The position numbers and the translations under genes are program-made. From contig JAULSN010000007.1 of the NCBI GenBank assembly GCA_033439765.1, positions 1,054,001 through 1,118,000 of the forward strand: DNA of 64,000 bases, in the 5' to 3' direction. The stretch is from Lasiosphaeria ovina (Eukaryota > Ascomycota > Sordariomycetes > Sordariales > Lasiosphaeriaceae). Shown here piece by piece: positions 11,117 through 22,060 of the stretch (position 1 is the first letter of the stretch; every line of letters begins with the position of its first letter). Below the pieces are notes generated by a model. That model had not been told where the DNA came from. It made no database searches and worked only from the letters and a program-made list of their open reading frames with translations.

Positions 11117-13824
11117 TCACGACATGGTAGCTGTCTCTGCTTTATCCCTTGCTCGAGAGATGCCGCCGAGCAGGATTTGCGCCAGCCTGTCTTGCAGCGA
11201 CTTGTTGATTTCCTTGGGGTTGTCCCAGGGACGTGTGTCCACAATCTGAGTTCGAAAATTAGCATCAGTCACAACCCCACAGGCTCATCCATACGGGAAC
11301 TCCACTTACATCTCGAATGCGGTGCTTGTCTTTGAGAGCGTCGTCTAGGAGATTGAGCCACCTTGCGGCGTCGTCGTCCTTGCCAATCTGCAGAAACTGG
11401 ATGCCGAGCTGATTGGGAGGCGCACGGAGTCTGTCCAGTGTCTTCGCAGCTTCGACAATGACATCCTCGACTTCTTCCTTGTCGTCTGCGGCTCCGTCCG
11501 TGACGATGACTAGGTTCAGCATCTTGGGCCTCTCTGGCCGCGGCTTCTCGTTGAGCCTCTTCTTGTAGTCCTCGAACTTTTCCAGATAGGTCGTCAAGAT
11601 AACCCAGAGCTGCTGGGATATGTAAGTCCCGCCGCCGCCCTCGTCGGGGCCAACCTCTTTGGTAAGCAGATCCAGAATTCTCTGCCCATCGGTAATGTTG
11701 TGCTCATCTTTCTCATCGTTGATAAAAAAGTGAACATCGACACCGTCCTTGTCGTAATGGCAGACGATGTTGACGATGTACTGGAGGCTCTGGATGAGTT
11801 CGTCCCACTTGGACTTTCCATTGTCATCTTGCTCCGACATGGAACCCGTATCATCGAGCAAGAAGACGGTATCAAACTGACTCAACATGGCGAACTCGTT
11901 CTTGTCTTCTTTACCTTGTGGCCCGGCTTGGACGAAGTCGTTCATGCTGACGGGCGCAACGGGGGAGTGGGCTCTTGTAAATGGATTATTGACCAACGGA
12001 TCAATTGCTTTTGAATCAGGCGAGGGATAGACGGGGAGGGACATCAATGATGAGGCTGGCGTCACTGCACTCCCTAACCCTATAGAGCTGGACGTCGAGG
12101 ATCGGGGGTCAGCGTATTGAGATTGCCAGAGCCCCGGTGATACTCCCGGGGAGAGCCCTGGAGAGAGCCCTGGAGAGAGCCCTGGAGATAGCCCTGGGGA
12201 AAATAGGCCTGGATATGGCGGAGGTGACTGAGTGGAGCCGACGGTCTGGGATCTGAGCAGTGGGCCCGGGTTGAACTGAGCTGGAGGGCTTCCGGGGGCC
12301 ATGGAGGGAATAGTGTTGGAACCCGACAAGGATGATTGTATCATCCGAATCATGTGCTGTGACACGTTTCGGTAGCTCTCTTCTTGGTTATGTTGAAACC
12401 TGATCATTGTTCTATGATCCCCGTCAATCCCCAGAGACAGCGCGTTGAATGTGCTAGTAGCTGAATCAGGAAGTGTCACCTGTGAAGTCTGGTATTAGCA
12501 GAGGTTTTGGCACGAGGCTGCGAGCACGTAGAAGAAGACTGCGGCGCAAAAGAATCACTGAACGTACAAACTTGACGCTATACATGGGCTGCATCTCATA
12601 GGAAATCAGAATTGGTATTTTGGTTTCCTCGTTGCTTCGAAGCTGGTTGAACTTTGCCACGATTGTGGCTAGCTCCTCGGAACGGACTTTCAGGCTGTCG
12701 ATTAGGGCTTCGTTTCCACGAAGGAATTTGACAATCTTGGAGCTGTAGTTGGCCAGGCTGGAACCCTCCTATTTTCCGCATAATCAGCACTTCGGAATCT
12801 CGAGAGGCTGTTCGATGGGACCTTGGGACAAGTATGGAATAGACAACTCACAAAAGGTGTGCCAAAAAAGAAGATCCCTTTAACCAAGATCTCGCCATTC
12901 TGGATGAAGATCTGGCGGTATGTCTCTTGCAGGTCGGATTTATCGGCCTTGTTGTGCAGGGCCCGTATAATTGCCTGTCATCTTGTCAGTCACGCACTGT
13001 AGCATTGATACTTTAGAAGAGAACAGGCACACACCTGGCAGGTCAAGAGTCCACCAAGACTGTGAGCCGCAAAGTACATTGGCCGAGTGGCACCCTACGA
13101 AGAGAGGTTAGAACGAAGCAGTGTGCAGTCATGGGGCGCAGGCGCTATACCTGAGGTCGATCAGCCATGATGGCGGCGAGGAGATTCTCGGCCGTTTTCT
13201 CGATGGTGGTTGTAGCGGACCAAGTGTTGAATGCACTCGCCCGGTAGCCGATGGTTGAGAAGCGCCCCGCAAGCTTGGGTCCTTTGGGGTCGTTAGGGTT
13301 CAGGGGCCTGTCCCGAACATCGTTGGGGAAGAAGTCTCTGGGCCACATGCGTGGAAAGTCCTTGTCGGTACTCCAGGACCTGAAGGCATGACCACCGAGC
13401 CCATGAATGAAGTATAGGCTGTGTGAGTGTGTAAGAAATGGGCCATCCCTAAATCACAAACAATCTGGGGAGGGGGGCACGCTTACTCAAACTGGGGATT
13501 TTCATGCTCGGCAATGGTGGTAACGCCGAGAAACTCATCGTTGACTGCGATCTTGGCCTCGATATCTGCCCCGGGCTCTGGAAGTCGGGGCCAGAAGGAC
13601 TTGAGGTTCAGGCCGTCTCTCAGTGCCCTACACTTATCCTCGCTGTCTTGGCGAACAGTGACGGTGGTGTAGACCATGCCAGGCCTCAAGGAATCGCCCA
13701 CGATGGGGCCGACGATGGGCTGGGCATTTGAATAGCGCTGGTTGATATGGTTGCGGACATCCTCATCGGTGGTGCCTCGGGGGAGGTTGCGGATGGTGAG
13801 TGTCAAAAAGGCGTCTTTGGCCAT
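11117..13824 (-). CDS. SesB-like alpha/beta hydrolase fused to a vWA domain
   Basis: Predicted 762-aa protein in seven exons (13824-13487, 13418-13151, 13094-13035, 12974-12852, 12768-12568, 12479-11310, 11245-11117), every junction in frame. Residues ~1-110 form an RRM-like N-terminal module (TLTIRNLPRGTT, then VYTTVTVR). Residues ~113-330 are a lipase-like alpha/beta hydrolase: YFIHGLGGHAFRSW oxyanion region, AHSLGG nucleophile elbow with Ser214, and FFGTPF. This resembles the SesB-type effector domain found on fungal NLRs. A Ser/Pro/Gly linker holds SPGL repeats (~424-447). The C-terminal vWA domain has the MIDAS DDTGSMS (539-545), a GGGGTYI threonine and VTDGAADD. No signal peptide or NACHT is present. 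An in-frame ATG at 13923 would add 33 residues. The cellular role is unknown; hydrolase plus metal-dependent adhesion domain suggests a regulated effector. Confidence 0.88.
12149..12200. repeat. 12-bp in-frame tandem repeat encoding SPGL
   Basis: About five copies of a 12-bp unit (AGCCCTGGAGAG-like on the plus strand) lie in exon 6 of the hydrolase-vWA gene. On the coding strand they encode tandem Ser-Pro-Gly-Leu, with a final Ser-Pro-Gly-Val variant. Copies are nearly identical, which implies recent expansion or ongoing length change in the interdomain linker. Confidence 0.85.
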
Positions 13825-15052
13825 TTCGAGAGGCTTGGAGTAATTGGAGCAGGGTCGACTAAGACAATTGGGTGCGAATTCCAAGCATGTATGAACCGGC
13901 AGTTTTAGCACAGCCCACGCCAAGAATCGTGGGGGACAAGTCCCTTCTTATGGAGGAGGGGGGCTCCCTGAGGCTCTGTCGCAGTTGGGAGTGGCATGTT
14001 CTCAGAGTGCTACCGATGAAACGGCCAGCCAATGGAGGCCATGGATGGCAATTGTAATTTTGCCAGCGAAGTGTCTGGACAGTGAGTGCCATGTAAGCCG
14101 CCGAGTCCAGCTTTGTGCGGCGCCATGGCGGGTGAGTTGACTCGATGGGAATATGCCGCATGCTGATCTTTGCCCAATCGAGATGCTGCTGCTGATGGGC
14201 CAAAGGATCGGTGGCGTTTCTCCGGTGTTCGACTTGTCTCGGGCACTGGCAGGTTTACCACCTGTCAAAGGTTGCACGGGGCCAGCCTCGCAGCTTTGCC
14301 ATGGCAAGACGGAGGGGCAGAGCCTTCTCGTTTGCACGCGTTTTGCTGATCCGAATATGCATGGCGTCGATAGCTCAAGGCAACTAACACTGCATAATAC
14401 CTCTGGCAAGGCTGTGCTGTGTAGGCTAGGCCCCAGTGAGTCACGTTGACTGAGTTTGCGGGCCGCGACAGGTTCTGCAGCGCAGGGCAGGCTCGGGGAT
14501 CTGCAGACTGCAATTGGTTCAATTGTGGGAGCGGGGGAGGGGGGGTAAGCACGGCGGCCATGGTGTGCGGCCATGGTGTTCGGCGCCGGTTTGGGGAAAT
14601 CGGTGAATCAATGGCCTTTAACGTGCTCGGCCACGCCGGATAGCTGCCATGGACGCTACAGGACGGATGGGGCCGCATTTATGTTTCTTGACCAATCACG
14701 GTTGGCGCTGTATCAGAAAGAAAAAGACGGACAAGGAGGTTCTAAAATCGTCGCCTCAGGTACCCATTCATCCATGCGAAAGAGAGGCCAGGGCAATGTT
14801 CCCCTTGTTTTCGGCAGGGGCGGTCCAGTCAAACTTCGATTCAAATATGCGGGTAGGTCGATAGGTAGTGCGGGGCCACAGTCTGAACTTTATTTCGACT
14901 CCAGCACATTTTCCATTTGCATATTCGGGACTGGGATGCCATATTTCGGACCAAGCCAAGTCATGGGGTTGGTTCAACTATTGCAAGGCGGAAGTCCATT
15001 AGTTCTGTTCAATCCTCAGTAACCTTCGGCGGGAACTGCCTATGCTAATGCT
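13825..15052. other. Intergenic, contains dispersed repeat copy A
   Basis: This holds the upstream region of the hydrolase-vWA gene and the 3' flank of the broken kinase gene. Apart from repeat copy A (about 14713-14935), nothing is recognised. Open frames across 14.0-14.7 kb overlap on both strands and look like chance frames in GC-rich DNA. Confidence 0.5.
14713..14935 (+). repeat. Dispersed repeat, copy A
   Basis: About 220 bp that recur at 21516-21725 in the same orientation with small indels. Shared landmarks in order are an AAAATCGT block, a TTCCCCTT block, GGCAGGGGCG, TTCAAATATGCGGGTA, GGGGCCACAG and a perfect 20-base CTGAACTTTATTTCGACTCC followed by AGCAC. Many differences are C/T or G/A transitions. 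No terminal inverted repeat or gene is evident, so it may be a fragment of a non-autonomous element or a solo LTR. Confidence 0.8.
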
Positions 15053-17758
15053 CTATCCTTCCCAGTGACCCATCTCAAGTTTGTATTCACGGAATTGGTC
15101 CTCGAGGCTTTCCAAGATATAGTTCACATGCTCATCTAGCAACTTGTATCAAGTTAGTGCCGAGAGCTCGTACTATCAGAGAGCCCGCCGTACATAGGTC
15201 TCGCGGATAATCAGCCCAACAAAAGTAAAGAGAGAGCGAACTCCCAAATCTTTAACGATCTCAAGTTGCATCACTTACGGCGCTCCATGTCTGAGCGTCG
15301 TCCTGTCCAACAGGTGTCCGCTCGTAGGCCTCGGCGTAAGCAGTCCACCAGTCTAGCGTGACCCATTCAATTCGAAGCATGCCACCTTGGTCTTTTTCGG
15401 AAGAGAAGTCTCCGTCCAGGTCTTCAATGGCGTCGATGTACTTCCTGATCGCCCACCTCTCGCCGGGGTCCTTCTTGAGTCCGCTCGTAATTATCCGGCT
15501 CAGCTTCAGGGGCAGCACCGAGCTCCCGTCGTCGACCGGTTTTGACTCCGACCCCGCCTGCTTCAGTACATTCTCTGGCGGCCGCTCTAGACAGAGCTCC
15601 TGCCGCTTGTCGAGGATCTTGCAGGCCGCGACCGCGAAGGCGAAGACATCGGATGCCAGGCTCCAGGTGCGCGAGGATAAGATCTCCGGGGCGTGGAAGT
15701 CTCTAGCTTCGACGCTGGCATTGAAGGTGCCGGGGTCAGCGACGTGCTGTCCTTCGCCGATATCTGCTACCTTAGCCGAAATCTCGGACGAGAGGCCCTG
15801 TGGCTGATCTGGAAAGACCGTTTCCGTGACGAGAATGTTGTTGAGGTGAAGGTCCCTGTCCTTTTTATTAGTGCATTCGTCGACCGCTGGTAGTTCTCGA
15901 TCTGACCTACCTGTGGATGACACCATGTTTATGCAGCGTATGGATACCGTTCGCAATGCCGGAGAGCATGTCCAAGATGAGGATCCATGATTCTTGAAAT
16001 GTACGTTTCGGGAGTTCGTTGCAAAGAAAATCGCGTATATTTCCCAAGTTCGCGCACTCGGACACAAGGACGAATTTCCTGGCCTGGTCCGTCGAAGCTC
16101 GGAGACTGCGCGAGGGTGCGTCTGGTCCTGTGATGGTTGAGATGCCGAAGAAAGCAACGCATCCGACGCTGCTACCGCCAAGACTGGTGTAGGTTAGGTC
16201 CAGCTATGATTACCTTGTCAGTCGGGAGAGAATCCTAGAACCCCGAGAGTTCAAGAGACATACTTCTCGAGCAAACTTCATGCTCATGCCTGTCGCTTTG
16301 AGCTCCTTAAGTGCCACCTCAACTGTCTGTCCACGCAGTGACGTGGCCAAAACGCCGTCTGGTCTCGTCCGTTTTGCTCGATAGACCTTTCCATTTCGGC
16401 CCTCGCCGAGAAATGAGTTGGGGTAGACCGTAATTTGATCGCTGGGAATATACCGAAGGGAGTGGGCAAATGTTGTGTTATAGTGCTCCGCTCCTAGCAA
16501 ATCTTGCATGGTAAAGTCTACAAGACAGCCCGCAGCATGGTCCTCGACTAGGTTCCGGAAGTATATTTGTGCAACTTGTTCGTCTTGGAACTTCCGCCGG
16601 CTGCGAAATCGGAGACCAGGTAACGTCTCAAGGAGGTACAGCTGTTTGCTTTGGGCGTCCCAGCTCAGGCAGCAATCGTTCTGGCGGCGTTCAGCGGTCA
16701 GGCGTGTATAAATGATGAGCTCCAAAAATCCTTGATCTTGGCGAAGAAGTCCGTATCTTCGACAGGACGCATGGCGAACACAACCTCCCCGTCGCAGAAG
16801 TGGTCTGGGAAACCGACCTCCAGACTACCCAGCGCAGCCTGTTGAAATTTTCCCTTTCCATGAAAGGCACAGAATAGTTGACTGCAGATTGTTCTAACCT
16901 CTCACAGGAAACTTCACGCAAGTCCGCAAATGGTAGCATGCAGACGTTCTCCAGGACGCCCTCTACTGCCTCCTCCAGGTAGAGGGTTCTGAGCGCGTAT
17001 TTCAGCCACTCATTTGTGAGGTTTCCGGTTTCATCTACCCTCGGCTTTCCCGGCGGCCAGCTCTCTGCCGCTATATTCTTCGGATGCAGAGCGAATCGCT
17101 TGCCGATGTTCTGCGGTGGAAGACCGCCATCGGTATCGCTGTCGCTATCAGCATCTTCGATCGGCTGAACGGGGCCCACTGTCCACTGTCCCAACAGCTT
17201 AGGATGAGTAGCGACATGACTCTCGATGTCTTGAAAATTCCCGGCTCTCGCTAGGCGCTGCTGGGATGTGTAGACTGACTTGAAAACATCGTAGGTCCGT
17301 CCCCGACGCGTCAACGACGGCGGATTCCAGTAAAGATGGCCCATTTGAAACATCCAAGACACGATGCTCCAGGGCTCTCTGTCGTCTGGATGAATGCCTG
17401 CTTCTATCGAATTGATTGAGTGTTGGGTAAACACTCCCGGAAAGTCCGGGTTTTCTGCCCTCAGAGCATCTGAACGAAACTGGCAGTCGGCAAGGAGGCC
17501 CTAGTGAGCTAGAAAATGCAAAAAGTCTCTGTATGCTAGGCTACGGTCGCCATTATAAGTTTCTGCCACGTTCTCGCTTTTCAAATCTTCCCTGAGACAT
17601 TGGTACGCAAGCCTCGTCCAGTTCCATGCTCGAAAGACGATGTCATCGGGATCTGACGCCAGAGGGGTAGTTGTCTCCAAGCCGGCGATGCGAGCGACCT
17701 GCAGTAGCAGAATCTTTTCTAGCGGCGCTAGGGGAATCTTGAATACAGGACCAGCCAT
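15053..17758 (-). pseudogene. Protein kinase-like gene with a stop and two homopolymer frameshifts
   Basis: A four-exon gene (17758-16264, 16203-15911, 15855-15279, 15142-15053) of about 818 codons if its lesions are ignored. The C-terminal kinase domain looks complete: glycine loop LGEGRNGKVY, VALKELK lysine, HRDLHLNN catalytic loop rebuilt across intron 2, ADIGEG in place of DFG, and APEI. The final exon after a CACTAAC...CAAG acceptor encodes a charged helix. The ~460-residue N-terminal region is unrecognised. Lesions in exon 1 are an in-frame TAG at 17503-17501, a frame change at an A4 run near 16846-16849 (plus-strand TTTT), and another at an A5 run near 16724-16728. One extra base in each run restores a single frame that meets the exon 1 donor in phase. 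This is either a decayed gene or assembly homopolymer errors plus one nonsense change. A short intron in place of the first frameshift cannot be fully excluded. Confidence 0.72.
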
Positions 17759-18256
17759 TGTCAGGAGCTATCGCTTAGAAATCCAGACAATGTCACTCGC
17801 TGCGTTCTCAAGGGGAGAGTCAGAGGTTGGGAGTTGAATCAGGCGAGTTATGGCGTGCTTTTTTTTTTTTTTTTTTTGGAGCAGATTCACTCTGAACTCA
17901 GCCACATGGCCCGTGCCGGCCCGCTAAACTCCAATGAGAAGGCGCATATCGACTCGCAAGTGCTGGTGAAAATGCACCGAGCGGACCGCCAGGTGGCCCG
18001 ACATGTGCATGAGTCATGAACGTAACACAAACTTTTAAATCGCGCAAATCAAAAGTCGAAAGTACGAAGCACGAAGCATCGTCCCATCACACAGCCCTCT
18101 ACGCAGACTTCGCGCTCCTAGCAGTGGAAGCCGAGAGGTGGCGCCGAGGGGTAGAAAAGCTCAGCCTGATCATCTGTCAATAATTTTCTATTTCACCTTG
18201 TCTTTAAGGAGGGTGCCATTCGCGATTTACGATCACAGAGCCTCGTATACCCGAAG
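17759..18256. promoter_or_regulatory. Bidirectional promoter region with T19 tract
   Basis: About 500 bp separates the start codons of the minus-strand kinase gene and the plus-strand helical-bundle/pseudokinase gene, so it must serve both. A pure T19 run at 17859-17877 could act as a nucleosome-excluding element. No operator is recognised. Confidence 0.55.
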
Positions 18257-20359
18257 TTGAAAGCCGACGTTAATACAACTTTCACGACAAACGAGGCAAT
18301 GCCATCAGAGTTGGTACTAGCTGGATTGGAGACGGCGAAGTCAGGCGCTGAGATATTGGTATATATCATTAGGACAGTTCAGCACGTCCGACGGCTTAAG
18401 AAGGAGTGCGAGAAGGTAGGAGAACTTGCGCAGCTTCTGCAGAGTATTCTAGACAGCAACGAGAAAGCACTGAAGAGCTCGAGCACGGAAAAGAAGCTCC
18501 AGGCACACCTTCGAGATGTTGCGACGTTTGTGACCAATTGCACGAAGGACTATTCGCTGCTGGGAAGAGCATGGGAGATCATGTGGGATAAGAAGCTTCC
18601 AAAACTGCTTGCGGGCTTGAAAGATTGGATCCTCTATTTCCTGATGGACGCCATGGTAAGCTTCAGTCAACATCATGATAGTAGCCCCGAACTAACTGTG
18701 CACGCTTAGAGTCAGGGGATCACGATAGGCGGGGAGCTCGTTGATGGCCAAGAGAGAATTATCTCGAGACTCACTATTGTGGATGACATCAACAGCCATC
18801 TCAGTTCGCTCGACGAAGGCCTCAGAGGCCAAGAAAAGGCTTTCAGCGCTATTATGGACGAGAAACTGCAGATTTTGTCCAAGACCTCCGCAAAATGGAG
18901 GGCCGATTTTCAATCAAACGATACCCGATTAAAGGCAGCTCAAGATAGCAGCGGCGATCTCTCTGGGACGCTCGACGGCCAGAGGGTTGTCTTGTATCCG
19001 ATCAGCAGCAATCAGAGAGATAGTCGCGTTGGCCCTCGCCACGTTACGCTCTACTCGAAGCTCTCGGCCAATACCTTGGTGCATTCGTTTTACGGCCTCG
19101 CAGATAGGAATGGGCAACTCTATGCTGTAATGCAAGACCTGAGGACCGCAAAGTCCCTCGGGTCGTGTCTTACAGATCCCCAATTCAGCGACACGAGGGA
19201 CAGGCTGCGTGTGGCATATGACATTGCGCAGACGATGGCTTATCTACACTCGGTGGAGATTCTGGTCAGGTCACTGTCGGACCAGAACGTCGTGTTGACC
19301 AGGGAAAATAGGGAATGGAAGCCGGTCCTGACGAGGCTCGATCAAGCTAGGCTAGTAAGTTCTAGGACTTTACGGGAGGCAACCTGACTGACCAGCGAGT
19401 TCCTCGAGGATACATCGTCTGCGGAAGTAGACATTCGGTATGAAGCCCCGGAATACAGGCTGTCCCACAGGCACAGCCCGGAGACAGACACCTGGAGGTA
19501 TGTTTAAGCGAGTTGCGGTATAGAGTTTCTTCCCTGATGCAAGACCGGCAGCTTTGGAGTTCTGCTGTGGGAGTGGGTAGAGCAGAAATTCCCATTCGGA
19601 CTCGCAGAACCGGTCCTCGTCGATGCGGCAGACCGACAGCCCCAGCCAGCCGACGATGCGGATACACCTGATCGGCAGGCTGATTCGGTGCACCGTGCGC
19701 TAGAGCGGCGCGATCTCCCTTGGCTACGTAAAGATACCTCAGTAGCACCGCCAATCCTGGCCCTCATCAGGAGCTGCTGTCATCTTGCACCAGCTATCAG
19801 ACCGTCAATGGCATTTGTAGCACGCTCACTCTGGCTTCTTCTCAGCGGCGGTAGTGTCTTGATCGCAACGCCGGAACAGGACCGTGAGGACACCAAGTCA
19901 AGAGTCCACAGCATCCTGAAGCTGGCCGAGAATAAAGTCCGGGACCAGCATCAGACTTTACGAGTCCAAATGCAGGACGCAGAGGTTCTCCGAAGCCTTG
20001 CAGATGATGGAGATCCGGTTGCCTCAGCTCTGCTAGGTGCCGCAATCTGGATGGGCTTAATAGACTACGGCGTTGATGGCGACGGTGACTCTATATCTCT
20101 GAACCCAACAGACATTTCTCTAGGTGGGTCTGCCGCGGGTGCCGCGACGTAGTTGGCAGGAAACTAACATGCAGCAGAGTGGAAGGCGGGTTTAGCGCTG
20201 CCATACCTGGAATTCGCGGCAAAAGGTGGTGTTAGGTCGGCATTAAAGGATATCGCCAATATCCACCTCAAGCTTGGGCGAATGTATAAAGCTCTGAGGG
20301 ACAGTACAAAAGACTTGTATCAAGAGAGGTCTGAAAAGGCAGCACACGGGGCGAACTAG
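18257..20359 (+). CDS. Helical-bundle plus pseudokinase protein, MLKL-like architecture
   Basis: Predicted 632-aa protein in five exons (18257-18655, 18710-19354, 19400-19497, 19552-20123, 20175-20359), in frame if the third exon uses a CGAG acceptor. Residues ~16-133 are an all-helical N-terminal domain (amphipathic helices, VGELAQLLQSIL) resembling HeLo/MLKL four-helix bundles. A coiled linker follows, then a kinase-like fold (~225-500). It keeps AYLHS, APEY and DTWSFGVLLWEW, but the HRD Asp is replaced (VRSLSDQN, D to S) and DFG is lost (TRLDQARL), so it should be catalytically dead. The C-terminus has two Sel1/TPR-like helical repeats (ALPYLEFAAKGG). The start could also be the ATG at 18299-18301. 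It is divergent from the broken kinase gene. A role in membrane-targeted cell death or allorecognition is inferred from architecture alone. Confidence 0.78.
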
Positions 20360-21299
20360 GCAGCTTGTGGACACATACAGCTAGGCCGGATGTGACCTCG
20401 AGCGAAGGCACCGGGGGGGGGGGGGACGCCATAGCTGACCCGGAAAACAGGAGGCAGAGCTAGCTTCGAGTACGCAGTATGGGTGTTACTTCGACCTGTC
20501 GTATTCCGATTGAGGATTGCAGTCGACCGAAATTTATGTAAAAGAGACGAGACAGACAAAGGAGAGGATGGAATTCAACTCGAGCGAGAGCCTAGACGAG
20601 AAGGGGTCCTTCTATCTGTACCTCTAAACACAGGCATGTCTGGTTCCTCTTAGATTTTCGGAAGGGTGGTCATATGGATGATGGAGGCATGAGATCCACC
20701 AAAGCCTCTTCCATTCCTAACACGGTCCCCGCCTACCTACCCTGGGGCATGACAGATCTCAGACCAGCTAGCCCCTAGATCTGAAGTCACGTCGCCCCAG
20801 GATATTCCCAGTTAAAACACAAGTAACGATACATCGATGACGGCTTACCGTCAATATGACACTATTGAAATCAATCTGCCGGCCCCCAGGGGAGCAGTAC
20901 TCGGCCGCGTACTTGCCTCTAGGCTACCGAGAAACTCTCCCCGTGGTACCCCCGCGCCAATCCTTGCCGGCGCCTTTGAAACTGCAGTGAGTCTCGCTGC
21001 GATTCGCATACCCATCTGTTTCTCGCCATGGTGTAATGGAACCCGGGGAGGGGTAATCATGGGCTAAAGTTTGAGAACCTGGTAAGATAGGCTGTCTGAC
21101 GGTATTGGTTGGAGTCCTGGTACGAAGGTTCGTATTGAGCGTGTCTGAAAGGTCTTCGGGGGGCAACAGAGGGTGCTGAAGAAGACTGAGAGGAGTTGTA
21201 TTATAGAGGGACTATAGTACAAAGAGTGGTGAGTGCGATGCTTTCTTCAAAGGAAATTTATCTAAGGGACCTTATATAGACTAAAAGCAGGTCCTAGAT

Positions 21300-21480
21300 A
21301 CAACCTCAGAAGTACGGTACCAACCGTTATTAATCAGCTTGTCGACATAGTCTAGCAGGTACGTCTTGCCGATGATTGGCCTGTCTGTGGAGAAGGCGTT
21401 CATCCTCAGCATGCGGCACAGCGTGCTCTGCAAGCCGTCCCAGATGCCGCCACTCAGGCTATCCTGGGGGTCCTGGGTCG
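21300..21480 (-). pseudogene. Unidentified coding relic
   Basis: The minus strand holds an uninterrupted frame of roughly 55 codons with protein-like composition, including GGIWDGLQSTLCRMLRMNAF and RPIIGKTYLLDYVDKL. It begins and ends without start or stop context and abuts repeat copy B. I do not recognise the family. It may be an exon fragment of a gene carried or broken by a mobile element. Confidence 0.3.
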
Positions 21481-21515
21481 GACGTAGAAGGCGGGCAGGG
21501 ATGGTGCTTGCCCTG

Positions 21516-21725
21516 GGTACTGAAAAGAAGAAGAGCAGACAAGGGAGGTTTTAAAATCGTTGCCTTAGGTATCCATCCATGGAAGGAAAGAGAGACCAAC
21601 GTTCCCCTTATCTTTGGCAGGGGCGAGCCAGTTACGCTTCGGTTCAAATATGCGGGTAACTTGGTAGCGCAGGGGCCACAGCCTGAACTTTATTTCGACT
21701 CCAGCACTCTTTCCATTTCCGGGTT
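21516..21725 (+). repeat. Dispersed repeat, copy B
   Basis: Second copy of the ~210-220 bp sequence seen at 14713-14935, in the same orientation. The most conserved part is GGGGCCACAG followed by CTGAACTTTATTTCGACTCC. The copies differ by many transitions and a few short indels, so they diverged some time ago. Confidence 0.8.
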
Positions 21726-22060
21726 TCTTACACGACAATTGAATGGAGTTGAATACGTACTTGCCCGAACGCTTTCCATTACGTAGTCAAATCCATTAAA
21801 ATGACCTCGATTAGTCTCTCTTGCCAGAATACCAATATCGCCTCTCCCGAAAGGGAATTACGTCTTCCGAACCTCCTTAAGATCGCTCTTAGCATCCCAT
21901 CTAGATTAAAATCACAAAAACTACGCAAACGAAGTGAAATCGCCGGCACGACATGTTGATTCTATTGGTGATGTACTTGCTGAACCTGTGTCCCAAATCC
22001 CAAACCCCCGACGCCTTTCCGAAAGCGTGACGGTTTTGATGTACATGTCATCCCCTGATG

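Noticed and set aside
12149..12200. Short regular repeats as a possible CRISPR array
   Set aside because: There are no spacers; units are contiguous 12-mers that encode SPGL in a fungal exon.
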